The translations under genes and the position numbers were made by a program. Below, one piece after another: positions 1 to 12,558 of a DNA stretch of 64,000 nt. The first letter of the stretch is position 1. Each line of letters begins with the position of its first letter. This DNA comes from Rhodosorus marinus. Taxonomy: Eukaryota; Rhodophyta; Stylonematophyceae; Stylonematales; Stylonemataceae. The DNA lies in contig JAMWBK010000001.1 in the NCBI GenBank assembly GCA_029953675.1, positions 657,001 through 721,000 of the forward strand. Reading direction: 5' to 3'. The notes under the pieces are model-generated. The model was not told the origin of the DNA and ran no database searches. It was given only the letters and a program-made list of their open reading frames with translations.

Positions 1-1153
1 CGAGAAGGCGTTTTGGCCCACCGCTGGTCCTGGCCGGAACCGTCTGGCGAGGGCTAGACAGACTACGACCGTGGCTCGGTACGTAGAGCATTTCGATGAC
101 ACGCTGGTACTCTTTCCAGGGGTGTCCGAAGCAGAAAATGATTACCGGTTCGCCTGTTGATCCTCCAATACAAGAGCGTGAAGCAAGTTCAAAACTGTAC
201 CACTTTTCATTATGCGCTGCTATTGAGCGTCTTCCCTATTACCACAAGTATTGGGTACTTATCCTCGATCCCTCTGGTGCACAACCAACCGCCTAGATTG
301 TGTACCACGGCTTAGGAGAGGAAAGCAATCTACCGAATGCTACCTGCATCTTGGTCCATGCAAGGAAAACAGACGAAAACTGCCCCAGCTCCATTTTTTT
401 CATTAACCTGTGCCGGAGATCGTCTCGTTCTGGCGTCCACCAATAGTCGAAAGTATTGGATTCAGTCAGTACTGGAGACCTATCCTAATTTCGTCCTCTT
501 CTGGAGGCACAACCGACTATCTAGGTGACTACCTAGATTGGAACTCCCTCTCAACAGGAACCCAACGCCCTCCCAAAGCTTTGCACCAAAACAAACCTCT
601 TTTAAAAACGTCCCCTTTCGCCCAATGAAAACCACCTTTATATTTACCGTTACGTCTCCGAAAATTCAAATAATATCGAAATACAAAATATTTCGTTTGA
701 TTAATAGTGGATTCAGTTTTTGGAAATTAAAAGATCATGGATGATCCTCTTATTTTTTATACAATTTGCTAGCTATTTAGTTTGGCGTTACGAAATGGCA
801 TTGACCATCGTTTTTTGAGTTGTTTTTCAGGATTGTACTTCCGTTCGGGTTTTTGTGTGTGATGGTTTCGGGATTGCTGTTTCTGGAGGAGGAGGATGGG
901 TGGAGTGGACGCCATGGACGGGGACAATATAGGGCTCAGTCTCATAAGTTGGAAACTTGTAATAGTCAAACTTACTGTTTTCTCTTTGTGGGGGTTTTAA
1001 TCGCTTCCTTGTGGGTTTTTGTCTGTGTCGATGAGATGATAGGTAGCACAGCGTTGGGCGTGGGGATGGTATTGTGAGAGGCGCTTTTGGGAGTCGGGTT
1101 CTAGAGTTTGGGGTAGGAGGCATCAGTAGGGGGCTTTCGAGGGGTGCTAAATC
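1..1153. other. Intergenic, upstream of NDC80
   Basis: No gene recognised. Positions about 242-300 and 446-540 are two diverged copies of one segment (shared words: aagtattgg, cctctggtgcacaacc versus cttctggaggcacaacc, gcctagattg versus acctagattg). From about 800 the plus strand becomes rich in G and T up to the NDC80 start, the same leader type as before other genes here. Confidence 0.5.
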
Positions 1154-3440
1154 ATGGCTACCAGGCGGACAACGCTAGGTCCTGTGTCGAACTCGGCGAT
1201 GAACTCCCGGGTATCGATTGGTTGGGGTGGTGCTAAAGGTATGCAAGGTTCAACAATGAAGGGGAGGAGGGCTTCAGCGGCACCTGCTCCGCTTACAAAT
1301 TCTGGAAGGAGGTCATCGACTATGAACGGAAGCATCCGAAGGAGCTCGCAGATGGTCTCACGCACAGGCCAAGCACAGCTTACTGATCCCAGACACCTCC
1401 AGGACAAGAGTTCCATGGCTTCATCTGTTCGGAACCTCATCTGCTATCTCTCTGAGCACGGATTTGATCATGCCATATCGCCGAAGCTTCTCTCGAATCC
1501 AACTTCGAAGGACTTTCAGCATATTTTGATATTCCTCCTCCGTCAGATTGATCCTAGTTATTCCTTCCAAACGCGTCTAGAAGACGATGTACGCGCGGTT
1601 TACAAGCAGCTCGGGTATGCCACAAGATATCGACGCCTGGTCTGCAAAAATTTCCCCACATGATGCCAACCTAACTCACATTTTCTAACACGTCACCCGA
1701 TCAACTAGGTATCCATTTCCAATATCTAAATCATCTCTTCACGCAGTTGGATCTCCTCACACATGGCCAGCTCTTTTGGGAGCACTTACCTGGCTCCTTG
1801 AGTTATTAACGTACGACGAAGCGGCATCAAATAAGCAGTTGGAGAGCGAGGAACTCGATGCAGAAGCGCAAGGGAACAGAATCTTCTTCGACTACCTGGA
1901 AAGGACTTACGATTCGTTTCTAGGAGGTAGGCATCGGCTCAGTGTGGTTTTGTCCTGTTCATTCAGAGTGACTGAAAAGCTGTTTCTTGTGATGACTTAT
2001 CTGAATTCGTAGGCGATGACAACTTCGAAGAACTAGATCAAGAGCTTGCTGAATCGTTCGAAGTAAAGAATCAACTTGTCCGAGAGGAGATTGAGAGTTT
2101 TGAAGAGGAAAATGCCAGACTGGAGGAACAGGTTGCTAAGATAAGAGTTTCCGAGTCACCCCTAGTTGCACTGAGGGCGAGGGAGAAGGATCTTGAGGCG
2201 AACCTAGACAAGTTCAGGAAGCTTATTGAAGAACTGGAAAATTATCGGATGAAGACAACAGCAAGAGTCCAGGAGAAGAAGGAAGAGGTTCTTTCTCGGG
2301 AGAAAGATCTCACTCAGAACGATGCGGATATTGAAAAGCTGAAGGTCACTATCGCCCAGCAGGTGAGTTTTTCTCAACGCTCGTCTGCGTAGTCGACAGA
2401 AAAAGCTGGAACGATGATACGGAGACAGCAAGGACCAACCGCTTTCGGTTTGTTTCCTCAACCCAAACCAACAACAGGAAAGTGACGCAGTTGATGTGCA
2501 GAGAATCGAGCGAGACAGATCTGCTCTTAGGTCTGCTACGGACAGACTTGGTGAGCAAAGGGGCCAGGTTGAAAGTGCACAACTGGAGGCAGAAAATACG
2601 GTGGTAAACTGGACGCAGCGGGTCGAGTCCTCGCTCTCACAGTATCGTGAGCTCGCCGACAAGCTGAAAATTGTCCCAGCAACAGCAGAGAATGCGAATG
2701 GAGTTACCTTTACTGCAAACTTAACGAGAAACGCTTCCGCTGTTCGTCCGGAGGATCTCCTGTCAGGTAAGACGCATACAGTCAGAACAGTTTGGGACAG
2801 AACGCATCTGCAAACGAGGCTCAGCCTGAAACCTCTTCATTTTCACGTTCACAGTTGATATGAAAAACGTCGTCAGGCCAGCTCTGCTAGAGTTAAAAGA
2901 GGCATTCATCAAGAGCATATTTGAAACACAGGAAGAGGCGCTTGCACTTCAGGACAAGATTGATGTGCTAGAGGAGAAAGTGATGGTCAACAAGGACGAG
3001 TCGCAGCTACTAGAGACTCGGTAAGCTTTGCGTGCTAAGATATCAAATTTCTGAGCTAGAGGCTTTGGAGCTCATCGCTTTTGCCTTTTTGTCCGCTTTG
3101 CTGCTTACCCAGGCTTGGCAAACTTGAAGGACAATACAAATCGGAGAAGGAAGTCCTCGCTGAGCTTCTCAAGTCCAGCGCAGAAGAGTCGATGCGCGTG
3201 GAGGAAGATATTGGAAGCATCAAGCGCAATTATGAGGAGCAGCTGCGTTCGAGCCAGAGACGTGTTGCCAGCGCCACATCAGATCTTCGCGACTTTCGCG
3301 AGCACTTGACTCAACTGCGAGCTGAAGCAGCGTCAAACCTACTGAACGCGATCGACAAGCTTACTAATCACAAGGCTCACATACAGCAAAGTCTGGCCGC
3401 TCTCAAGGCTCACTTTGAACAGACTTCTGCGAGTCTCTAG
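1154..3440 (+). CDS. NDC80: Kinetochore protein NDC80/HEC1
   Basis: Microtubule-binding subunit of the outer-kinetochore NDC80 complex (partners NUF2, SPC24, SPC25). Exons 1154-1614, 1709-1926, 2013-2362, 2478-2766, 2855-3020 and 3113-3440 sum to 1812 nt, 603 residues, near the usual 600-650. Residues 1-77 are a basic Ser/Thr-rich tail, typically the Aurora B target. Residue 78 starts the family signature DPRHLQDKSSM, then a calponin-homology domain with SPTSKDFQHI-type spacing and, across the first junction, GSPHTWPALLGALTWLLELL. The rest is Glu/Lys/Gln-rich coiled coil. Introns are 86-115 nt. The ATG is the first in frame after the G-rich leader. Identity is firm; exon ends were placed by frame and splice consensus. 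Confidence 0.93.
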
Positions 3441-5160
3441 ACGGGATTGAAAACCCAATATTATGAAACTTTTTGTCATTGTTTATAGCCCAGGGAAGAA
3501 TCGAGACTCAAAAGAGCTCTTTTCCTAGATACGGAATCTTGGTTCTCGTAATAAACCGCAACATTGTATCTTTAAGAAGTCGTGGGATAGTGCAGTAGAC
3601 AACGGGGACTATCGTAATCCTAGGCTAGGAACCAACGTTCCGCCAGCTCGAACACTATGGGACAAGCTTGACGCCTTCTGCGACGGTCCATATAGGGAAA
3701 CCAACCACGGTGTTGTCGTAATGGCGACATAATGTATGTCCTTACGGTTTCTAGTGCTTAAGCGAATACGTAGTTTGAAGAAAATATGCTGGAACAACTC
3801 CTTAAGCCCCCTCTAGTGGTCCAACATTCGGAGCTGCAAGCCCGATATTCTCGTTCTTGACATTCATACATTTTACAATAAATTTCATCTTGGCATCTAA
3901 ATAATACAAACAAACAAACAAGGTATCCTCCTTTCTTCCACATCAATTGGCTAAACGCAACTGCAAAGAACATAGAAATAATAATAGTTTTAGATGACTC
4001 CATCTAATACTTAATTCTCATCCCAAAAAGATTTTATCCTGAAATTAGATATAAAATAGACGGTAATGATCATCTATTGGTTTAACAATATATATTTCGA
4101 CTGAAAAGATCTATTTATATCAATATTACGATTTTAGTTGTTGGTCCACTGGGGAGGGTTTTGGTGGCGAATCGGGAGATAGCCGATCCACGCGGATCGG
4201 TTTGCGAAAGACTTTGATACACGCCTCTTGGCCTCTTGGATATTTTTGATTTCGATAGCATGCTAGGAAGTGCGGACCATTCGCTCGTCTGCCTCTGGAC
4301 CGAAAAGCAACCTAATCTAAAAAGATGAAGATCTCTTCAGTAAAAGAAAGACGGTCGCACAAAGCCCCTTTCGAGATCGCGGCTCGCGGAGTCAGAATTT
4401 TTGAACACCCTACGGACCGGATGGCATCGTTTGGACTTTTGCACCAGATGAACGATTTGATTCAGTCATACCTTTCAAAGTATTGGACGTTGGCGTTCTT
4501 ACCCTGGGATCGAAAAAGGCCTGATTAAGATAAGGTCCTGCCAGAAAAAATTCACATGATGAGTTTTTTTGGAAGGTCCTGAGGACTTCATCGGCCGCAT
4601 TGAACAGTTGTTCCCCTGTTTCTTATGTTAGTTACGCTGGCAATAATGAACAGTTGACCAGCTCATGAGGATCGAACAGCTGCGTTTTGTTACTAGACTG
4701 AGGGAATGACCTGATTCTCGATGCTCGTTGGAAAGGATTGGATCTACATGAGAAGATCATCGTAATTAGAGACGTTTTTTTTGTTCGTGTGGAAGACCGG
4801 TCGTTTCCTTGTTGGGAGGTCGTTGCCGTTGATGCCCTCTGGTTTGTGTGTGTCTTCCGGGTGCCCGGTTTAAGTCGGAATCATCATCTTGAGAAGGTCA
4901 GAAAATCACCGACACCTCTTCACTGTCGCTGTATTGAAATTGAACGGTTCTTCTGTGCGCTTGCTCCAATCTTGTGGATGAAGGCTACTGGGGTTTCATT
5001 TGATTGTGGAGAGCATTGCCTTTAGGCAGGTGATGTTTTAGATCTGCTGCATTTACACTTGGTGTGGTTAGAAGGTTGCTGCGAGATTTTCTTCCTAGAC
5101 TAGGACCTTTGCAAGTCCGTACGAGTTCTAGCTTCGTGCTCGATCGGATCGATGTCAACG
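3441..5160. other. Intergenic, NDC80 to ACE-like gene
   Basis: About 1.7 kb without a supported gene. Positions about 3850-4140 are AT-rich. Positions about 4740-5060 are G/T-rich on the plus strand and probably form the leader of the ACE-like gene; open frames there lack coding features. Confidence 0.45.
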
Positions 5161-7619
5161 ATGAAGTTTTATGGATTGGCGCTGCTCTTTGCTATACTGC
5201 TGGGGCTACAGATCGATCCTGTAAGTATCCAAACAGCCTTGTGCGTCAAGTAGTTTTGAGCATATGGGCTGATTGCAGTGGCTTTATTAATCATCGGTGG
5301 CCGCAGGTATTCGGCGCTCAGGTCCCACGGGCGGGTGATTTTGAGGCCAGATTTCTTGAAGCAGAAGAAAGCCAATTGCAGAAGGTCCAGAGCGAGGTGA
5401 ATCTCGCGGAGTGGAACTATGAGACTGACATCAACGACGTCAGCTTGGAAAAATCATTGACTGCAGCCGCAGATGCGTCGGTGGTTGAATCCAAGCTTGC
5501 AGATGCAGCAAGGTCGCTTCTCAAGCAAGAAGATAGCCAGTCATACCTATCCAAAGCTGGTCATGAGGACACGGAGCATCGGCGACTCCAAAAACTGTCC
5601 CAGATGAACGCGGGTTCTCCTGCAGATGCCCGAGTCCGCCGTCGTCTTCAAGAGATCATTTCCGAGATGTCTGCGATCTACTCCACCTCCACCGATCCAA
5701 AAGGAAGAGTCCTGGGTAGGCCTTTTCACCCTTTTCCTGGAATCGAATAACCCGCTTTCGAACAGCACGATACGATGAGCGCTGCGGGCCGAAGTCACAG
5801 CAGCCTTCGCCGTTTTTTTACGCATCGCTGCAAAGACAAGAGGACTGGAAACTAAATCTGAGAAAAATTCGCTCTTGCATGTTTCTAAACACCTAACAAA
5901 AATGCTGCCATATAGACCCAGACCTGAACGAGATCATGGAACAATCTCGAAGTGAACACGAGCTGCGAACCGCCTGGACACAGTGGAGAGATGCCGTAGG
6001 ACCAAGAACCAGGGAACTTTTCCAAGAGTACATCAAACTCTCAAACATCGGAGCAAAAGACACTGGTTTCCAGGATAAAGGCGATGTCTGGAGATCTGGG
6101 TATGGAACGATCTGTCGCAAAGTACTAACTCGAAATGGCCCCAGACCAATCTCATAGATTCGAAGGACTACGAGACATCACGTCCGCTGGTTGTTCTTCT
6201 CCACTGCCTTGACTTACCAAGAGCATATTTGTGGACAGGTATGACATGACTGGAGAAGCGTTCGAGAAGATGGTAGGTGATTCCTGGGATGAGCTGAAGG
6301 AGCTGTACGAGGATCTACACTGTTTTGTTCGCTCCAAGCTGATAGATTTCTACGGAGAGGAAAAAGCCGTTGATTCCCACGGTCGGATCTATGCGCACTT
6401 GCTGGGCAACATGTGGGCTCAGAGTTGGGATACACTGTACGACCTTCTGCAACCGTTCCCCAATAGGAAGGCGCTTAGCATAACTAAGACCCTACGTCGG
6501 AAAGGCTACAGCCCGAAGCAGATGATTAAAACTGCGGAAAAGTTCTACCTGAGCCTGGGCTTTTCTGAGCTGCCATCGGGTTTCTGGGCCGAGTCGATGT
6601 TCACAAAACCCAAGGATCGATCGGTTGTGTGCCATCCAAGCGCTTGGGACCTTGATGGAGGATATGACGTTCGCCTAAAGATGTGCATGAAAGTGAATCA
6701 AGAGGACTTTATGACCGTCCACCACGAACTCGGGCATATCTACTACTACATGACGTACCGTGACCTACCGGCCATCTTCAGAGATGGTGCGAATGATGGC
6801 TTCCATGAGGCGATCGGTGATACGATCAACCTCAGCTCCTTTACCGACAGCTACCTCGAACATCTCAAGCTTGCTCCCAGAAACGCTAAAGTTGATGAAC
6901 AAGAGAAGTACGAAGAGGGTATCAATTACCTCATGAGCGTCGCGCTTGGCAAGATCAGTTTCCTGCCGTATGGATACTTGATCGATCTTTGGAGATGGGA
7001 TGCTTTTTCAGAGTCTGTTCCTTTCGACGACCTGAACGAGCGATATTGGCAGCTTAGGAACGACTTACAGGGAGTGGCTGCGCGCGTCCCACGAGCTTCT
7101 AGTAAGGACTTTGATCCCGTCGCGAAGTTTCATGTAGCAGCGGATGTGCCTTACATGAGATACTTCTTGGCATCGCTCTATCAGTTCCAATTCCACGACG
7201 CGATGTGTCGTCTGTCTGGATTTAACGGGCCATTGCACGAGTGCTCCGTTTTCGATTCGAAGGCGGCTGGAAGCAGGTTCCGTGAGATGTTGTCGAAGGG
7301 ATCGTCCCAGCCGTGGCAACAAACAATTGCGATCCTCACGGGGAACTCGACTCTGAGCGCACAGCCAATGCTGGACTACTTCACACCTCTTCAAGCGTGG
7401 CTGAAGGAACAAAACAAAGGGAGCACTTGTGGCTGGAGTACTCCTCTGGCCCACTTTTCTGAGAAGGCGGTGCCTGCTCCGGTTAAGCAGTCCAGGGAAA
7501 GTTCAGTCTCCCTCTTTTCAGGGATCGGGTATGGAATCCTTTTTGTTGGAATCGTAGTCGCCTTCGCTACGACAAAGAGGAGAAAAGGGTATAGGACGAT
7601 CAGCAAGCGATCTCAGTGA
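5161..7619 (+). CDS. Angiotensin-converting-enzyme-like M2 metallopeptidase, membrane-anchored
   Basis: Zinc dipeptidyl carboxypeptidase of family M2. Exons 5161-5220, 5307-5715, 5916-6099 and 6239-7619 give 677 residues, close to single-domain (testis-type) ACE. Exon 1 encodes only the signal peptide core (MKFYGLALLFAILLG), so a downstream start would lose secretion. HELGH at residues 380-384 and the third zinc ligand Glu408 in GFHEAIGD fit the M2 HEXXH-23-E spacing. The C-terminal part keeps VPYMRYFLASLYQFQFH, the region of the chloride-binding Arg and substrate pocket. Residues about 641-662 form a transmembrane helix followed by a basic cytosolic tail, so the enzyme should be a type I membrane ectopeptidase. 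Its natural substrate here is unknown. The next gene is convergent, 233 nt away. Confidence 0.9.
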
Positions 7620-7852
7620 AAGTCGATCGCGAGTTACGGGTACTCCGTTTTAGCAGCCTTTTCATCAACATAGTTTTATTCTTATTCAGTCTTCGCATAC
7701 GATTCTATTCATAAAACTACAATGAGTAGCTTGCCCGTTGATATGTGCATCTACAAACGCCCTTCTGGCTGACCAAACAAGGGTAGGTGACGATCCAAAT
7801 AGAGGTAGGACGAATCCAACTCATAACTCGCCCTCACCTCGCAGCTTTACAT

Positions 7853-10800
7853 TTAGTCCCCGTCAATCGCGGCTTCGGAAACGTCACTTTCATCTCCCAT
7901 TCCAGCCGATGGGAGTTCCTCGGACGCGAGCTCTGGGTTAACCAACTCCACACTGTCCTCTGTGTCCTCCTGAATTCGTTTGTTGATCAGATCCACTCCA
8001 ATCACTTCGCTGTCCTCCTTAAGCTTTTGGAGCTTCACTCCGCGTGCAAACCTGCCTTTGTAGAAGGGAACTACGGATGCTTCAACTCGGACCACCGCCC
8101 CAGTTGTTGTAATCAACATGAACTGATCGTCCGGTTCTAAATCACAAACCATACAAGAACGGCTCACTTAGTTAGCAATGGGATTCCCACTTCGCAAAAG
8201 TCGCTTTTCGAGGTCTGCCGTACCGCATGGTTTAACAGCAACAACAGTCTCATTCTCGCTCCTGAGTTTCGCGTATCTATTCCCCTTACCCCCTCGACGT
8301 TGTTCCGTCAGGTCTCGACAACGGAAGCGCTTGCCGAGCCCTGATGAAAGCACGCATAGCACGTAGTCCCCTTCAGAGTCCTTCTCGTTCACCACCACAT
8401 CGATAATTTCATCGTCGTCCTGGAGCCTCATTCTAATCATTTCGTCGAATGCCGTAACAACAAGTGAGCTAACCAATACTGAAGTTCAAGCGTGAGGCAT
8501 TATCTATCTTTGTGCTCACCCAATGACTCCTTCAGTTCGCCTTCCGAGCTGGGCTCTAATCATGTCATCTCTGAGGCTCGCCCGTAGAGCGAGGCCCTTT
8601 CTTGAGCCTGTTTCGATCGCGCAGAAAACGTTAAAACGTCAGCGCAAGTTTACCAAGGGCAATAAAATAACAAAAAAAATGCTGATTCGGAAGTTCGAAA
8701 ACCTACAAAGTAAAATGTCGTCTGTCTCTTTGCTCCTCTTTGCTGTTTTCACTTCGTCCCCGCGCTTCAGGGCCATGACCACCGACCCAGTACTCGAGAT
8801 CTAACAGTAAAAGCAGCCGTGAACACAGTTATATGAGATGCGGCGTACGAAGGGAATGAGGTTTCGTCTAATCTGCGGTGTGGAGTTCTTGCTCTTTTGA
8901 AGAGAGTCAAATCTGCGTACCTTTGAGAGAATCGATAATTTGATCTTCTTCAAGCGACCTCGCTTCGTAACAATCACAAGATACTCGTCCTCTTTAAACT
9001 CATGAACCATCAGTACCTCAGCAACTTTCGACGTCTAGAGATGTCCAAGCACGGATTTTTTTCAGAGTGAGGCAGGCTTTGACGCATCGAACAGGAAATT
9101 GGAGTTGTACAGTTGAACTAACCATGTGCGGAAAGAGTTTCGAGATCAACGTTCCTCGAGAATTGCGGGGACTGACAGGTATCTTGTACGCTGGAAGCCT
9201 GTAAACTATTCCTATCTTCGTGATTACAATCACCATATCATGGTCTCTACAGGTGAAAAAGTGCGATACCCCATCGTCCTCCCTAAGGTTTCCGATTCCG
9301 CTCGACCCAGTTCCTCCTCGATTCTGGACGTTGAAATTGCTGATGGGCATCCTCTTCATGTATCCTTTCTCAGTGATCACAATCACTGATCTGTAACGCG
9401 TTTCAAGGTATACCAAATGAGTTAGCACCCCAGTCAGACGCTGGAACAGCAGTCCTCTGAGGGTAGGGCTAAACACCTTCCGTTGGGAATCAGCTTCAAT
9501 TCATCTTCGTATTCAGGGGAGTCCGCAACTATTTCAGTCTTCCGTGCAGCTTTCTTTCCAGTAGACTTTAACACCTCCGCGAACTCAGCTTTCATAATCC
9601 TGCAAACCTTTTCATCGCTGACGAGAGTTTCCCTTAGGTCTGCTATCGATGCTTCTAGCTTTTCGTGCTCGACGCTGAGCGTCGATGTTTCCATTTTCGT
9701 AATCCTCCTCAATGGTAGGTTTAGCACCGCGTCTGCTTGCTCCTGTTAAACACAAGAAAGGCGGCGGTACAGGACGAGGGCAGCCGCGTGAGGCTCTTAC
9801 CCTCACGTATTTTCGCGCACTACGTTTCGTGAGGCTAGAGAAAACTCACCGCGCTTAGGCCGTATGATCCGACCGGGTTCATTAGCTGCGCTTTGGCGTC
9901 CTTAACCTCTTCGCTGTTCCGGATGATGCGAATCGCATTATCGACGTCTTTCAACACTTGAAGATATCCTTGAACAATGTGATCTCGCGCCTCAGCCCTA
10001 TCCATTTCAAATTTCGCCCTGTCGCAAGAAGTGAACATAAACACAATTAGCTCGAGAGCAATTCTTTTAGCGGTACTTCCTTGCAGCAATTGCAAAACCA
10101 TACCTCTTCAGGATGATTTGCTTTCGAAATTCAATGAACTTTTCTAGGCACTCCCTAACATTGTAAAGTTTGGGCAGTTTTCCACCATCCAGTGCCACGA
10201 TCTGGCCTGAGAATGAAGTCTGCAATGCGCTCTTCTTCAAAAGATTGTTCCGTACCACTTCCGAGTGTGCAGCTTTTGTTACTTCTACCACGATTCTCGT
10301 GCCGGATCTATCCGATTCATCGCGAAGATCTGCAACGCCTTCTAATTGTTTCGAATTAACAAGTTCCGCGATGCTCTTCACAAGCGTAGACTTGTTCAGC
10401 TGGTAAGGAATCTCGGTCACGATAATAGCCTCTCTCGTCCTACCACCCTTCAATTTCACGAGCTCAAAGTGCGTCTTCGCTCGCATAATGATTTTGCCCT
10501 TACCGGTCATGAATAGATCCCGTGCACCTGACAAACCAACAATCTGTCCCCCGGTTGGAAAGTCCGGAGCTGGGACGATCTCTGCCAGCTCCTCAGTGGA
10601 GCAATCAGGGTTATCCAAGAGACAAGTTAGAGCTTCTAAAGTCTCCACAAGGTTAAACGGGGGAATTTTCGTCGCGACTCCCACAGCAATGCCCTGACTC
10701 CCAGAAACGAGGAGATTTGGAATTCGCGTGGGCATAACGTTCGGTTCCTGCTCCATCGAGTCAAAGTTTGGAGAAAAATCCACTGTTCCGTATTCGATGT

Positions 10801-11613
10801 CTCGCAGTAGCGCTTGAGTACTCAGCTTTGACAATCTGCAGTGACACAAACGGGAAGCGAAAGAATCCGACAAGCTTAGAAAAGACCGCTCGCTGTAGGC
10901 AACAGTGAATGAGTACAGGCTAGATGAAAATCGAAAAAGTGTGAGCTCCGGTTGAAGCCATGAGAGTCACAAACCGCACTCCACAAGATCATCAGAGTCA
11001 GACAACCCACATTACGAGATACGTACCTGCACTCTGTATATCGCATGGCCGCTGGGGAGTCTCCGTCTATGCTCCCAAAATTTCCGTGACCATCGATCAG
11101 CGGGATGCTGGAGGAGAACGGTTGGGCCATACGCACAAGTGCATCGTAAACGGAGGATTCCCCATGGGGGTGGTACTTGCCAAGCACCTCACCGACAACA
11201 CGAGCGCTCTTTCTGTACGGAGAATCTGATCCGACCTTCATCTGGTGCATGGCATACAGGATCCTTCGGTGAACTGGCTTCAATCCATCTCGAATATCCG
11301 GCAAAGCCCTACCCAGGATGACGCTCATAGCATACGCCATATAGGACTTTGACATTTCCTCCGCGAGATCTGCTTTTTCAATTGCACCATACTCCGTTTG
11401 GTCGATTTGCGGCGCCTCTTTCGTCCGATCCCCACCTGAATCATCTCCTAGCACTGCTGACGTAGCGCACAAGCGCCTCCGAGAATACCTTACATCAGTA
11501 GCCGCCCTCGGAAGTCCCTTGCCCAACACAGTCCCAGTAACACCAACAAACGACAGCTCCATCTTGAAAATTTCCCGCACAAGTCCAAATGCCTGCGTCC
11601 TTGTCAGAGACAT
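7853..11613 (-). CDS. GYRA: DNA gyrase subunit A, organelle-targeted
   Basis: Breakage-reunion subunit of type IIA topoisomerase, which with GyrB supercoils organellar DNA. Exons 11613-11027, 10835-10104, 10018-9850, 9742-9477, 9390-9123, 9034-8921, 8548-8520, 8432-8191 and 8136-7853 sum to 2691 nt, 896 residues. About 75 N-terminal residues rich in Arg/Ser/Ala precede the bacterial-type core ([20 protein letters not shown]), as expected of a transit peptide. The catalytic Tyr is residue 192 in AMRYTECRL, just before the first junction. Exons 4-9 encode the C-terminal beta-pinwheel blades with repeated ITEKGYMKR / VTKRGRLKK type motifs. Exon 7 is only 29 nt. Introns run from 54 to 191 nt. Plastid, mitochondrial or dual targeting cannot be told by eye. 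Upstream sequence is C-rich on the plus strand, i.e. a G-rich leader. Confidence 0.93.
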
Positions 11614-12558
11614 GTATACTCAGCCTTCACCATTCCGCACGGCTCTCCCTTTTACCGGGGAGGAAATTAAAAGCTATCCAGCAAAACTCGATACTTTAAC
11701 CACCTGTATTCCTGATACTCTCCAGTCCTACCACCTCTCAAAAACCACCTGAAAAGATACCTCAACCTCCTCCTCCCTATCTCCTCCCCCTCCCCAGTGC
11801 ATCACTCAGATTGCAATCCGCAAAACACATCTCAACCGATTGAAAAACCAAGAAAAGACCCGCCGTCCGAAAACATTTGAAAACGAGGTCATTTTCTCGG
11901 CCCAATTTCAGCGGAGAATGGTACTAAATCGTCCACCAGAAAACATATGAAATTGAGGTCATCTTCATGACCAAAATTTTCACGGGCGAATGATACTGCG
12001 AAACCTGGCAGATGTATTTACTCTAATTGAGAACGTTGTTAAAAAATACAGGCCAAGCCTAATATGGCCAATATGGGCATTGGGCCATCCCAATGACCAA
12101 AAAAGCACAAAAAGGGACGAAAAATCGTCGCAACTGATCGGGGCCAATGTTACCATCGAAAAAGGCAAGTCAAAAAAAGTGATTGAGGACGACATATTTA
12201 TTTATTGAAAATATCCCAACGGCGATGGACGTGGAGAGTTTTCTGTCAAGACGTGATACACATTGGCTTTTGGCACAACGTATCGATTGCTTTTCAGGAG
12301 ACTGGGTCGAGAAGACGTGGTAGATCATTCCAGATAAAGAGGACAACCGTATTTCCGGTCTGCGTTTTTGTCTGTGCGCTAGTTGGTTGTATTGTTTAAA
12401 TCTCCTTTCTTGTCGCCTCATATCCAGCACTGAATTTTAAAGGTTTTTGTAAACTACTCTACCCACCAGAACGAGCCTCGCTCACGGACATATTGACTGC
12501 ATTCGAACGTATATATATATGTATAAATCAAGCAACTAAGAGTGCCAGTGACGGTAAC
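11614..12558. other. Intergenic with diverged direct repeat
   Basis: The first about 190 nt are C-rich on the plus strand and form the GyrA leader. Positions 11864-11928 and 11930-12002 are two diverged copies of a ~65-70 nt unit (cgtcc, gaaaacat, gaggtcat, gaatg.tact in order). No gene seen. Confidence 0.5.

Noticed and set aside
5064-5160. Earlier in-frame start for the ACE-like gene
   Set aside because: The upstream frame begins with GTG, runs through what reads as an intron and lacks a signal peptide; ATG 5161 plus the 86-nt intron gives a clean signal sequence.
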